From Sphingobacterium tabacisoli (GTDB lineage Bacteria > Bacteroidota > Bacteroidia > Sphingobacteriales > Sphingobacteriaceae), in the NCBI RefSeq assembly GCF_017908035.1, contig NZ_JAEQMU010000005.1:400531-464530 (forward strand): DNA of 64,000 nucleotides, given 5' to 3'. Both the position numbers and the translations under genes were made by a program. This document shows positions 1-7,910 of the stretch, in pieces (positions within the stretch are counted from its first letter, which is position 1; each line of letters starts with the position of its first letter). The notes below the pieces were generated by a model. The model did no database searches, had not been told where the DNA came from, and worked only from the letters and a program-made list of their open reading frames with translations.

Positions 1-480
1 CCCTCTTGCCCAACCTTTGTAATCATTTCTATTTAGTGTAAATAGCTTCTCATAACGTTTGCGCAACAGAAACTGCGAGTGATCTTTAAAGGATTGTTCG
101 GGATTATCATATACCCGAAAACAATCATTTGGGTTGTCATCGGCTCTTCTTACACTTTTTCCATTCCAGACACCTCCACATTTTATCCCAAAATGATTAT
201 TCGCTTCCCTTGCTAAATAGGAGTTTCCATTTCCAGATTCCAACAGAGCCTGAGCTAACTTGATACTAGCAGGTATACCATAAAGATTCATTTCCCGAAT
301 AGCAATATCTTTATATTGCTCAATATAAGAAAGTCCTGATGTAGAGGTCCCTCCTTTGCTCGCATTAGGTCTAGAAGAAGAAGTACCCGACGATGAGGGA
401 TGTGATAATACCGTTCTCTTTTTTGAAGCACAAGAACCCAACAAGCCCAGTAGGACGACAGATAACAATAGAAATCTCAT
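1..480 (-). CDS. Glucosaminidase-domain lipoprotein (partial, runs off left edge)
   Basis: The 160 visible codons start at an ATG read leftward from 480 and continue past the window edge. The N-terminus is a lipoprotein signal with lipobox LGSC (Cys about residue 17), then a Ser/Thr/Gly-rich linker to about residue 45, then a glucosaminidase (flagellar FlgJ/LytG-like) domain. The motif ALLESGNGNS carries the expected catalytic Glu and NNHFGIK is typical of the family, which cleaves peptidoglycan glycan strands. It lies 27 bp downstream of a second, related glucosaminidase gene and is probably in the same operon. The C-terminus is not visible, so appended domains (for example LysM) cannot be excluded. 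Confidence 0.85.
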   Translation of the reverse strand, partial: MRFLLLSVVLLGLLGSCASKKRTVLSHPSSSGTSSSRPNASKGGTSTSGLSYIEQYKDIAIREMNLYGIPASIKLAQALLESGNGNSYLAREANNHFGIKCGGVWNGKSVRRADDNPNDCFRVYDNPEQSFKDHSQFLLRKRYEKLFTLNRNDYKGWARG

Positions 481-507
481 CAATTTTGAAAAAAGTATAT
501 AAATCTA

Positions 508-1008
508 CTAATTTATATCCAATTCATCCAAATCGTACCTGTCAATCGTGTTCAGAACCTTGCTACTCCAGCCTTTGGTCGCAGAATAGCCGGAGCGGGC
601 AATTCCTTTGACCCAAGCGGTATAGTCTTGAGGAGAATATTTTTCAAACAAAGGCTGTGTAGCCTTTCTTCTCTTTAGAAGTCCTACAAAATCATTATAA
701 GAAGCCCATACAGATTCATAACCTTTGTAGGCGGATCTTATCACTGAACTGTTGTTCTTTCCCTTGATTCCAAAATGATTGTTTAAATGATTGGCAATTC
801 GACTATTGCCATAAGCACTTTCATGAATAGCGACTGCTAAAATCACAGATGCTGGCACACCTGTCTCGCGCATAAGCTGCTGTGCAACGCTCTTGTGCTG
901 CTCGATATAACTTGAGGGGCTAAATTTCTTTTGTCCCAATAGTGTCGTTACTGAAGCGAAACACAATACTAGTAGCAGCAATGCTCTGCTGCATAAAGAT
1001 TTTTGCAT
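508..1008 (-). CDS. Secreted glucosaminidase-domain protein
   Basis: A 166-residue protein with a Sec signal peptide (about residues 1-25, ending LLGQ) followed almost immediately by one glucosaminidase domain. AVAIHESAYGNS includes the presumed catalytic Glu, and NNHFGIKG is the family hallmark. It is a tandem paralogue of the partial lipoprotein gene downstream but has no lipobox or linker, so it is probably periplasmic rather than membrane-anchored. It starts 22 bp after the O-methyltransferase stop on the same strand, so the three genes probably form one transcription unit. The likely role is remodelling of peptidoglycan; the exact bond cleaved cannot be read from the sequence. Confidence 0.85.
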   Translation of the reverse strand: MQKSLCSRALLLLVLCFASVTTLLGQKKFSPSSYIEQHKSVAQQLMRETGVPASVILAVAIHESAYGNSRIANHLNNHFGIKGKNNSSVIRSAYKGYESVWASYNDFVGLLKRRKATQPLFEKYSPQDYTAWVKGIARSGYSATKGWSSKVLNTIDRYDLDELDIN

Positions 1009-1030
1009 TTTTTACTTTTTAGTTCAACCA

Positions 1031-1666
1031 TTACTTTTTGCGTAACACAAAAAGCCCGTCCCTGATTGGCAAAATCAATTTTTCTACACGATTGTCTTTT
1101 GCCAAGGTGGCGTTCAATTCTAAGACTTGTCTTGTTTGACTGTCCGGATTGCTCTCAAAGACCTTTCCTTTCCACAATACATTGTCCAACAAAATAACAC
1201 CCCCTTTTGGAATCCGATCTATTAACATTTCATAATAAACCAAATTCCGCTTTTTATCTGCATCGATAAATACTAAATCAAACTCTCCTTCTATCGTTGG
1301 GATTACATTGATGGCATCCCCTATGTGATATTGAATCTGTGAAGCATATGCAGAGCGTTCAAAATATCCTGAAACTCGCTCTTCCTGCTCTTCATTAATA
1401 TCGATAGTATGAAGAGTGCCATCTTTGGTCAACCCTTCCGCTAAACATAACGTCGCATACCCTGTAAAAGTACCTACCTCTAGAATTTTTTTTGGGGCAA
1501 GCATCTTGCTAATCATAGACAAGACACGCCCTTGGTAATGCCCCGATAACATATGGGGCATCGTCTCTTTCAAATATGTTTCTCTATTTATAACTCCAAG
1601 CAACACATCCTCTGCATCACAAGTCTCTTCTAAATAACCACTTACCTCTTCTTGATCTTGAAACAT
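1031..1666 (-). CDS. Class I SAM-dependent O-methyltransferase (caffeoyl-CoA OMT-like)
   Basis: This encodes 211 residues from the ATG at 1666; a longer frame would need a TTG at 1687 with no added homology. The SAM-binding motif ILEVGTFTGYATLCLAEGL and the later acidic motif LVFIDADKK are typical of the small Mg2+-dependent O-methyltransferase family (COG4122). It ends VEKLILPIRDGLFVLRKK, the usual C-terminus of that family. The substrate is unknown; bacterial members act on small catechols or remain uncharacterised. A TAnnTTCG box, one mismatch from the Bacteroidota -7 element, ends 5 nt before the ATG. It probably heads the operon with the two glucosaminidases. Confidence 0.85.
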   Translation of the reverse strand: MFQDQEEVSGYLEETCDAEDVLLGVINRETYLKETMPHMLSGHYQGRVLSMISKMLAPKKILEVGTFTGYATLCLAEGLTKDGTLHTIDINEEQEERVSGYFERSAYASQIQYHIGDAINVIPTIEGEFDLVFIDADKKRNLVYYEMLIDRIPKGGVILLDNVLWKGKVFESNPDSQTRQVLELNATLAKDNRVEKLILPIRDGLFVLRKK

Positions 1667-1753
1667 GGTTGCGAATTTACGGAACAATTTTAGAAAACAA
1701 ATTATTTTTACTCCTGCTATTAGGTTATATCAACTGACCCTAGGATATTCCAT

Positions 1754-1800
1754 AATCAAAAAAACCTTGTTTTCAGATTGAAAACAAGGTTTTTTTGATT
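1754..1800 (-). terminator. Rho-independent terminator downstream of folE
   Basis: A perfect 21-bp inverted repeat (1754-1774 and 1780-1800) with a 5-nt loop, containing a run of seven A/T on each side. It lies just beyond the folE stop codon on the minus strand and before the O-methyltransferase start, so it should insulate the pterin operon from the following unit. Confidence 0.85.
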
Positions 1801-1820
1801 ACTTATGATTAACTTATGGC

Positions 1821-2450
1821 CTAAGCTAAGGACGCAGTTATTAATCTTAAAAATTCTGATCGTGTAACATCATTTTGAAATTCTCCAGTAAAAGCAGAAG
1901 TTGTTGTTACGGAATTTTGCTTTTGCACACCACGCATTGCCATACACATATGCTTGCACTCTATCACTACGGCCACTCCTGCTGGATTTAATGTATCCTG
2001 AATACAATCTCTGATTTCATTCGTCAACCGTTCCTGTACCTGCAGACGTCTAGCAAATGCATCTACTATCCTTGGAATCTTGCTTAATCCTACAATATGG
2101 CCATTGGGAATATAGGCGATATGCGCTTTCCCAAAGAATGGCAACATATGGTGCTCACACATGGAGTACACCTCTATATCTTTTACCACAACCATCTGGC
2201 TATAGTCTTCTTCAAACATAGCGCTACGAAGCACTTCTGCTGCATCAACATCATACCCATGTGTCAGAAATTGTAATGCCTTTGCTACACGCTCAGGAGT
2301 TTTAATCAGTCCCTCTCGATTTGGGTCTTCACCTATGGCAGATAGTATGTCATTATAGTGCGAAGCTATACGCTCCACTTGCTCCACATTATACTGGTCT
2401 ATTTTCTTATAGCCTTCCAATTCCTCATTGAAATCCGTAGGATTGCTCAT
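1821..2450 (-). CDS. folE: GTP cyclohydrolase I
   Basis: A 209-residue protein that converts GTP to 7,8-dihydroneopterin triphosphate, the first step of folate, biopterin and queuosine-type pterin synthesis. The zinc ligands are visible as Cys98 and His101 in SMCEHHMLPF and Cys169 in KHMCMAMRG, with the spacing known for the E. coli enzyme. The N-terminal half has the expected NREGLIKTPERVAKA segment. It follows the PTPS-like gene by 23 bp on the same strand, so the two enzymes of consecutive steps are co-transcribed. A strong terminator follows. Confidence 0.96.
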   Translation of the reverse strand: MSNPTDFNEELEGYKKIDQYNVEQVERIASHYNDILSAIGEDPNREGLIKTPERVAKALQFLTHGYDVDAAEVLRSAMFEEDYSQMVVVKDIEVYSMCEHHMLPFFGKAHIAYIPNGHIVGLSKIPRIVDAFARRLQVQERLTNEIRDCIQDTLNPAGVAVVIECKHMCMAMRGVQKQNSVTTTSAFTGEFQNDVTRSEFLRLITASLA

Positions 2451-2473
2451 TTTTTAGCTAATTTTTTATGTGA

Positions 2474-2887
2474 TTAATCGCCGAAATATTCGACTGAGTT
2501 ATTTTCCGTTTCGTACAGCTTTACACTATGCAACTGTACATTTTCCTGTTCAAAGTGAGGTTTAAGCACATGAAAGATCTCCATGGCAATTATTTCTGTT
2601 GATGCCATTTTGCCTTGCATAAAGTCTACATCCAAATTTATATTCTTATGATCCATTTTATCAATGACTTCTGTATTGATAATACTTTTCATCAGTTTCA
2701 AATCGATCAAAAAACCTGTTTCTGGATTCACTGTTCCTTTTACTGTAACATACAATTCATAGTTATGTCCATGCCAATTAGGATTGGAACAATAGCCGAA
2801 TACAGCTTCATTTTTCTCCTCTGACCAATCTTCGCGATGCAACTTATGGGCAGCACAGAATCTCTCCCGTCTTGTAATGTATATCAT
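2474..2887 (-). CDS. 6-pyruvoyl-tetrahydropterin synthase / 6-carboxytetrahydropterin synthase family protein
   Basis: A 137-residue COG0720 protein. Zinc-binding histidines are His14, His39 and His41, and Cys33 is the presumed catalytic nucleophile. The spacing CSNPNWHGH (Cys, five residues, HGH) is that of animal-type PTPS, whereas the E. coli QueD motif has only three residues between Cys and HGH. The C-terminus contains KLYETENNSVEYFGD, with the conserved Glu that binds the pterin. It acts after FolE, whose gene lies 23 bp downstream. It could make 6-pyruvoyltetrahydropterin (biopterin branch) or serve queuosine synthesis; the motif favours the former, but this is inference. Confidence 0.9.
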   Translation of the reverse strand: MIYITRRERFCAAHKLHREDWSEEKNEAVFGYCSNPNWHGHNYELYVTVKGTVNPETGFLIDLKLMKSIINTEVIDKMDHKNINLDVDFMQGKMASTEIIAMEIFHVLKPHFEQENVQLHSVKLYETENNSVEYFGD

Positions 2888-2892
2888 ATACG

Positions 2893-2900
2893 CAAATATA
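2893..2900 (-). promoter_or_regulatory. -7 promoter box (TATATTTG) of the PTPS-folE operon
   Basis: Read on the minus strand this is a perfect Bacteroidota TAnnTTTG element. It ends only 5 nt before the ATG at 2887, so the transcript is predicted to be leaderless or nearly so. No -33 TTTG is present at the ideal 19-nt spacing; a CAAA on the plus strand at 2926-2929 is 25 nt away. Confidence 0.55.
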
Positions 2901-2964
2901 CCTTAAAAAACTCTATTTTAGCAGTCAAAAGCAGAAGATTCCTTCACAAATAATATACAGAAAA

Positions 2965-3582
2965 ATGAGGCCTTTGATTGTAGCTGCGACTGACGCAGAG
3001 ATTGCTCCAAGTATCGATTTTCTAAAGCGCTTACAAATACCTTACCTAACTACTGGAGTAGGGATGACAGCCACAGCATACCAGCTAGGCAAAAGTATAA
3101 CCCAGATTCGCCCTGATTATATTCTCAACGTTGGTATAGGGGGAGCCCTCTACAAAGATATCCCCTTAGGTACGGTCATCCAGATAACAAAAGATAGCTT
3201 TTCGGAACTAGGAGCTGAAGATGGGGAGCTTTTTTTGCCTATAGAAGAACTCGGTTTTGGAAAGAGCGTCTTTACCCCCTCTTTTCCTTCGTTGGCATCG
3301 CCACCACAACTAGCACTACATACGGGTATTACAGTCAATACCGTCCATGGTAACGAGCAATCTATCCTCCTGCTCAAGGCGAGGCTTTCTTCGGCAACTA
3401 TTGAAACGATGGAAGGAGCTGCTGTATTTTTTGTTAGCGAAGCAGAAAACATTCCTTGCCTACAAATCCGGGCTATCTCCAACTATGTAGAAAAACGGAA
3501 TAGACAGGCATGGGAGATACCTTTGGCGATTAAAAATCTAAATGTATGGTTGCAAGAGTTTATCCTTAAAAACAGCCTGTAA
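2965..3582 (+). CDS. mqnB: Futalosine hydrolase
   Basis: A 205-residue protein of the purine/uridine phosphorylase (MTA/SAH nucleosidase) superfamily. ILNVGIGGAL is the nucleoside-binding loop, and ETMEGAAVFFV carries the conserved Glu that contacts the ribose in nucleosidases; RAISNYVEKRNR is characteristic of MqnB. It cleaves futalosine to dehypoxanthine futalosine and hypoxanthine in the alternative menaquinone pathway. No other mqn gene lies in this window, so the pathway is dispersed. It is transcribed divergently from the PTPS-folE operon, with 77 bp between the starts. MTA/SAH nucleosidase is the main alternative, but the short length and C-terminal signature favour MqnB. Confidence 0.85.
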   Translation: MRPLIVAATDAEIAPSIDFLKRLQIPYLTTGVGMTATAYQLGKSITQIRPDYILNVGIGGALYKDIPLGTVIQITKDSFSELGAEDGELFLPIEELGFGKSVFTPSFPSLASPPQLALHTGITVNTVHGNEQSILLLKARLSSATIETMEGAAVFFVSEAENIPCLQIRAISNYVEKRNRQAWEIPLAIKNLNVWLQEFILKNSL

Positions 3583-3651
3583 CGCTCGTAATTGTTGTGG
3601 TATTAGACTAATATATCTCCAACAGAAGACAGCAATATTACATATGATACA

Positions 3652-3682
3652 TATGAAATATCATTATTAAATAGTATTTTTG
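3652..3682 (+). promoter_or_regulatory. Bacteroidota promoter of pdhB
   Basis: TATTTTTG at 3675-3682 matches the -7 consensus TAnnTTTG, and TATG at 3652-3655 is one mismatch from the -33 TTTG with exactly 19 nt between them. The 5' leader to the ATG at 3718 would be about 30 nt. Confidence 0.55.
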
Positions 3683-3717
3683 CATATCAAAGGTTAATTA
3701 AAACGATTTCAAAACTA

Positions 3718-4701
3718 ATGAGAGAAATTCAATTCAGAGAAGCGCTTCGTGAAGCAATGAACGAAGAAATGCGTAAAGATGAAACTATATTTTTAATGGG
3801 TGAAGAGGTTGCTGAGTATAATGGTGCTTATAAAGTAAGCCAAGGTATGCTTGATGAATTTGGCCCAAAACGTATTATTGACACTCCTATTGCTGAATTA
3901 GGTTTTGCTGGTATCGCCGTTGGCGCTGCAACGCATGGCTTAAAACCAGTTGTAGAGTTTATGACGTTCAACTTCTCATTAGTCGCAATAGACCAAATAA
4001 TCAACTCAGCGGCTAAAATCCGTCAAATGTCTGGCGGACAACTATCTTGCCCTATTGTTTTTCGTGGCCCTACTGGAAATGCTGGACAACTAGGAGCGCA
4101 GCACTCTCAAAACTTTGAAAACTGGTATGCAAATACTCCAGGCTTAAAGGTTGTCGTTCCCTCAAACCCATACGATGCAAAAGGCCTTTTGAAGTCAGCC
4201 ATCATTGATCCGGATCCTGTAATCTTTATGGAGTCTGAAGTTATGTACGGTGACAAAGGAATGGTTCCTGAGGAAGAATATTACTTACCTATTGGAAAAG
4301 CAAATATTATCCAAGAAGGAAGCGATGTAACGATTGTATCATTCGGAAAAATGCTCCCTAGAGTTGTTATCCCTGCAGTAGCAGAACTAGAAAAAGAAGG
4401 ACTTAGCGTCGAATTAATTGATTTACGTTCTGTACGTCCAATTGACTATACAACAATTGTAGAATCCGTTAAAAAGACAAATAGATTAGTTGTTGTGGAA
4501 GAAGCATGGCCATTGGCCTCAATCTCTTCAGAGATTTCTTTCCACGTACAAAAGAATGCTTTTGACTACCTTGACGCTCCGGTATTACGCGTTACTTCAG
4601 CAGACGTGCCATTGGCCTACGCTCCAACACTAGTAGAAGCAACTTTACCAAGTGTAGCAAAAGTAATTAATGCTGTTAAAGAAGTTACCTACAAGAAATA
4701 A
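3718..4701 (+). CDS. pdhB: Pyruvate dehydrogenase E1 component, beta subunit
   Basis: This 327-residue protein is the beta subunit of the thiamine-diphosphate-dependent E1 enzyme, which decarboxylates pyruvate (or branched 2-oxo acids) and transfers the acyl group to lipoyl-E2. The pyrimidine-binding transketolase domain spans about residues 4-180, with MGEEVAEYNGAYKVSQG and the phosphate-loop segment RGPTGNAGQLGAQHSQ. The C-terminal transketolase domain follows (about 200-320), with LIDLRSVRPIDYTTI. The alpha-subunit and E2 genes are not adjacent, so this is a stand-alone pdhB with its own promoter and terminator. The distinction from branched-chain or acetoin dehydrogenase E1 beta is made on overall similarity. 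Confidence 0.92.
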   Translation: MREIQFREALREAMNEEMRKDETIFLMGEEVAEYNGAYKVSQGMLDEFGPKRIIDTPIAELGFAGIAVGAATHGLKPVVEFMTFNFSLVAIDQIINSAAKIRQMSGGQLSCPIVFRGPTGNAGQLGAQHSQNFENWYANTPGLKVVVPSNPYDAKGLLKSAIIDPDPVIFMESEVMYGDKGMVPEEEYYLPIGKANIIQEGSDVTIVSFGKMLPRVVIPAVAELEKEGLSVELIDLRSVRPIDYTTIVESVKKTNRLVVVEEAWPLASISSEISFHVQKNAFDYLDAPVLRVTSADVPLAYAPTLVEATLPSVAKVINAVKEVTYKK

Positions 4702-4721
4702 CATTTAAAAAGCATATATTT

Positions 4722-4748
4722 AAAAGGAGCCTATGAGCTCCTTTTTTT
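4722..4748 (+). terminator. Terminator of pdhB
   Basis: Arms AAAAGGAGC (4722-4730) and GCTCCTTTT (4737-4745) with a 6-nt loop, followed by a run of T. It separates pdhB from the DUF6263 gene. Confidence 0.85.
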
Positions 4749-4782
4749 ATGAAATCACAACAATAAAAAATACTTTATCTCC

Positions 4783-5538
4783 ATGAAAAAATTTTTCACC
4801 ACATTATTTGTAGCCTCTACAATCGTACTAAGCGCACAGGCACAAGAGAAAATCACGTTTAAGCTAAACCCTGAAAAAGGCAAGGTCATTCCCATTGAAA
4901 TGATTATGAAGTCGGACATCGAAGGTGCACAAAATATGATCATGGACATGTCTATGCGAATGAACATGACGGCAATAGAAGTTACAGAGACAGAGGCTAA
5001 ATACGAAGCTAGGTATACGCAGGTCAAGACAGACATTAACGCCGGAATAGTTACTATTTCTTATGATTCTTCCAAAGAACCTTCTAACCAAATGGAGGAG
5101 ATGATGGCTACGCAGATGAAACCACTATTGGACAACACACTTAGTATCACCATGGACAGAAATGCCAAAGTTTTGGAAATGGATTTCCCGAATGTCCCAG
5201 ACGAAGCTTTTGATCGGTCTAGCATCCAAGGCATGTCGATTGCCTTTCCAGATAGACCGTTATCTGTCGGAGATTCCTGGCAAAATGAAATCAGCTTAGC
5301 GCAATTAGGTGCCAAAGGAAAGAATACAAATACTTTCGCGGAGAAAACTGCTGAGGGCTATAAGATTAATGTAGAAGGTACTTATACAGACAACACTGGC
5401 GCCACTATCGGCACATCTACTGGCTACTATATCTTACACCCAAAGACATTTTTCACCACGCATTCTGTTGTCAATACAGTTATTGAAATACAAGGAAATA
5501 AGATATCCTCTAGCATAGAACTAAAAGAAATCAATTAA
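4783..5538 (+). CDS. Secreted DUF6263 family protein
   Basis: A 251-residue protein with a Sec signal peptide (about residues 1-20, ending SAQAQ). The mature part begins KITFKLNPEKGKVIPIEMIMKS, then a stretch rich in Met and Asp, and it contains the phrase PDRPLSVGDSWQNE typical of DUF6263 proteins. No catalytic motif or lipobox is visible, so it is likely a soluble periplasmic or exported beta-rich protein of unknown function. It is monocistronic, flanked by terminators on both sides, and converges on gcvH. Confidence 0.7.
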   Translation: MKKFFTTLFVASTIVLSAQAQEKITFKLNPEKGKVIPIEMIMKSDIEGAQNMIMDMSMRMNMTAIEVTETEAKYEARYTQVKTDINAGIVTISYDSSKEPSNQMEEMMATQMKPLLDNTLSITMDRNAKVLEMDFPNVPDEAFDRSSIQGMSIAFPDRPLSVGDSWQNEISLAQLGAKGKNTNTFAEKTAEGYKINVEGTYTDNTGATIGTSTGYYILHPKTFFTTHSVVNTVIEIQGNKISSSIELKEIN

Positions 5539-5572
5539 AATAAAAGCCCACTCGAGAGTGGGCTTTTATTTT
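5537..5572. terminator. Bidirectional terminator between the DUF6263 gene and gcvH
   Basis: A 16-bp perfect inverted repeat (5537-5552 and 5557-5572) around a 4-nt CGAG loop, with A-rich and T-rich flanks. It begins inside the DUF6263 stop codon region and can end transcripts from both convergent genes. Confidence 0.88.
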
Positions 5573-5592
5573 AATCATTTATGAAATCAAGA

Positions 5593-5973
5593 TTATGCGT
5601 TGATCTCAGATTTATATCCTTCGGCAGTCAACAAGGAATCAACATCAGCCGTGTTCGCTATTTTAACGCGAATAATCCACCCGTCACCGTATGGATCTGT
5701 GTTTACTAATTCTGGAGAAGCATCAATTGCATCATTTACAGCCAAAACGGTTGAGTTCATTGGCATAAATAAGTCAGATACAGTTTTTACTGCTTCGATA
5801 GTACCGAAAACTTCGTTTGCAGCCACTTCTTCTCCGACAGTGTTAATATCAACAAAAACAATATCACCTAACTCACGCTGAGCAAAGTCTGTAATACCGA
5901 TTACGGCTTCATCGCCTTCTACACGAATCCATTCATGATCCTTTGTGTATTTCAATTCTGCTGGAAAATTCAT
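5593..5973 (-). CDS. gcvH: Glycine cleavage system H protein
   Basis: This encodes 126 residues from the ATG at 5973; a longer frame to 6021 adds a tail not seen in the family. The H protein carries the lipoyl arm that shuttles the aminomethyl group between GcvP and GcvT. The lipoylation site is Lys63 in GTIEAVKTVSDL, and the N-terminus KYTKDHEWIR is canonical. Its partner gcvP is in the same window at 32193-35066 but about 26 kb away, and no gcvT is present here. A -7 box lies at 5991-5998. Confidence 0.96.
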   Translation of the reverse strand: MNFPAELKYTKDHEWIRVEGDEAVIGITDFAQRELGDIVFVDINTVGEEVAANEVFGTIEAVKTVSDLFMPMNSTVLAVNDAIDASPELVNTDPYGDGWIIRVKIANTADVDSLLTAEGYKSEINA

Positions 5974-5990
5974 TTTTTCTTCTTTTTTTT

Positions 5991-5998
5991 CAAAAATA
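5991..5998 (-). promoter_or_regulatory. -7 promoter box (TATTTTTG) of gcvH
   Basis: On the minus strand this reads TATTTTTG, a full match to TAnnTTTG. It lies 17 nt upstream of the chosen gcvH ATG, giving a short leader of roughly 10 nt that is A/G-rich. Confidence 0.5.
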
Positions 5999-6034
5999 TC
6001 ATTAACAATTGACATTACCAAAAGCGAATATGTG

Positions 6035-6042
6035 TATTTTTA
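6035..6042 (+). promoter_or_regulatory. -7-like box (TATTTTTA) of anmK
   Basis: One mismatch from TAnnTTTG. It ends exactly 4 nt before the anmK ATG at 6047, so it belongs to the recurring leaderless arrangement seen in this window. Confidence 0.4.
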
Positions 6043-6046
6043 GAAT

Positions 6047-7243
6047 ATGAATGGTCAAATTGAAAAGCTTTACGAAATAAGCAAAAAAGACAGTCGATTA
6101 ATCATTGGGCTTATGTCAGGCACGTCATTAGACGGTCTAGATATTGCGCTTTGCAAGATAGAAGGAAGTGGACTCAGCACCTCGTTAAAGCTTCTTCATT
6201 TCGATACCCTGTCCTACCAAGATGAATTCAGAAATAACATACGCAGGATCTTTGCTAAAAAGGAGATAAACCAACAAGACTTTTCAGGTATTAATCCCTA
6301 TGTAGCACTCGTACATGCATCTTTAGTGAATAATGCGCTTAAAAATTGGGGGATCGCTCCTCAAGACATTGACTTGATTGCGAGCCACGGACAGACAGTT
6401 TATCACGCTCCTCAAATATTAACTAAGAACCCGGATCTACCTAATAGTACACTTCAGATCGGAGATGGAGACCATATCGCTGTACACACCGGAATCATCA
6501 CGGTATCAGATTTTCGTCAAAAACATATTGCGGCGGGTGGCGAAGGAGCTCCTCTGGCAGCATACGGTGACCTCCTACTGTTCACTGATACCGTAGAAAA
6601 TAGAGTTCTACTTAATATAGGGGGAATTTCAAACTTCACCTTTCTCCCTCAAAAAGGCTCTAGCACGAAAGCTTTTGCTACTGATTTAGGCCCTGGAAAC
6701 ACCTTGATGAACCAATACATGTTTCAACATTTTGGCACTGAGATGGATCTGGATGCCAAGGTCGCTCACACAGGCACTGTCAATCAAGTATTGCTAAAAG
6801 AGCTACTACAAGAAGATTTTCTTAAGTTAGCATTTCCTAAGACCACTGGTCCCGAACTATTTAATCTAAGCTATTTACAGCAGAAACAAGTGGCAACAAA
6901 TTCACAGGCTCTTGCACCACAAGATGTAATGGCTACACTGAATATGTTTTCAGCAGAGGCTATTGTACAAGGCATAGAAGCGGTGACACAGGGCATGGAA
7001 AACATAGCCGTGTATGTAAGTGGAGGCGGTCTTCATAACCCCTTATTAATGGCTAATATCCGAGCAGGGCTTCCCTCGGTTAAAGTTACTTCTATTGATG
7101 AGATCGACATGAACCCAGATGCCAAAGAAGCCTGTCTCTTTGCTGTATTAGCAAATGAAGCCGTAGCAGGCAATCCAGAAAATGTAGCTGGATTGAAAGA
7201 CTCCCCTGCTGTATGTATGGGCAAGGTTAGTTTCCCATTTTAA
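6047..7243 (+). CDS. anmK: Anhydro-N-acetylmuramic acid kinase
   Basis: A 398-residue kinase that opens the anhydro ring and phosphorylates 1,6-anhydro-MurNAc to MurNAc-6-phosphate during peptidoglycan recycling. It has the ASKHA-fold phosphate loop GLMSGTSLDGLDIAL (residues about 21-35), SHGQTVYHAP, the GGEGAPLAAYGD segment and ATDLGPGNTLMNQYM with the conserved Asp. Length and all blocks match the family. Its stop codon overlaps the stop of the convergent DUF2461 gene (4-bp CDS overlap), leaving no room for a terminator between them. Confidence 0.95.
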   Translation: MNGQIEKLYEISKKDSRLIIGLMSGTSLDGLDIALCKIEGSGLSTSLKLLHFDTLSYQDEFRNNIRRIFAKKEINQQDFSGINPYVALVHASLVNNALKNWGIAPQDIDLIASHGQTVYHAPQILTKNPDLPNSTLQIGDGDHIAVHTGIITVSDFRQKHIAAGGEGAPLAAYGDLLLFTDTVENRVLLNIGGISNFTFLPQKGSSTKAFATDLGPGNTLMNQYMFQHFGTEMDLDAKVAHTGTVNQVLLKELLQEDFLKLAFPKTTGPELFNLSYLQQKQVATNSQALAPQDVMATLNMFSAEAIVQGIEAVTQGMENIAVYVSGGGLHNPLLMANIRAGLPSVKVTSIDEIDMNPDAKEACLFAVLANEAVAGNPENVAGLKDSPAVCMGKVSFPF

Positions 7244-7908
7244 GATTCTATATCGATGGCTTCCTGAATGAATTTTTTAAGTGGATAGATACGCTTACAT
7301 ATATCAACAACGGCATTTATCGAATCTGCCTTAGTAATTTCAGAATCCGTCAGAGACTCATGTATGATAAAGCTCTTTAGTTTAAGCACTTCAATATTCG
7401 GATCCTCTGCAGTATACCCTGCAGGGGGTCTGCTTAATTTATCCTCTTGAGACAGGTCTGAAACTGTCCACTGCCCTGCTTGCAACGCTTTATTCAGCAG
7501 CTCATAATTGTAATCAATTTCTTGACGGATTGCGTCTAGGTGTTCTTTTTTGGGCCTCCAGTATCCCGCTGCCATAAAAGAATTATTAGGCTCGATATGT
7601 ATATAATATTCCGGCCCATCAAGCTTCCGCCCGTCTATAGAAATACCTGCTGCTAGCCAAGATTTATAAGGAGATTTATCTTTCGAAAAGCGCACATCTC
7701 TGTAGATCCTAAACATACATTTCGATGCTTTAATATCAGTGTTAATCAACGGATCAAATTTCGACAGCTCCACAATCAGTCTCTCAATAAAAGCCTTTAC
7801 ATCGGCAAGTGCCTCGTCATAGCGTTCTTTATTCGCCTGAAACCATTCTCTGGTATTATTTCGTGCAAGGTCTGCTAGAAATTCAAGTGTAGAAGTCGAA
7901 ATATTCAT
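7240..7908 (-). CDS. DUF2461 (TIGR02453) family protein
   Basis: A 222-residue protein with the DUF2461 hallmarks: FLADLARNNTREWFQANKERY near the N-terminus, then FRIYRDVRFSKDKSPYKSW and GYWRPKKEHLDAIRQEID. No catalytic function is established for this family, and no signal peptide or membrane segment is seen. It is the last gene of a tight minus-strand operon (CPBP protease, DUF2007, cdsA, DUF2461), starting 2 bp after the cdsA stop. Confidence 0.85.
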   Translation of the reverse strand: MNISTSTLEFLADLARNNTREWFQANKERYDEALADVKAFIERLIVELSKFDPLINTDIKASKCMFRIYRDVRFSKDKSPYKSWLAAGISIDGRKLDGPEYYIHIEPNNSFMAAGYWRPKKEHLDAIRQEIDYNYELLNKALQAGQWTVSDLSQEDKLSRPPAGYTAEDPNIEVLKLKSFIIHESLTDSEITKADSINAVVDICKRIYPLKKFIQEAIDIES

Positions 7909-7910
7909 AG

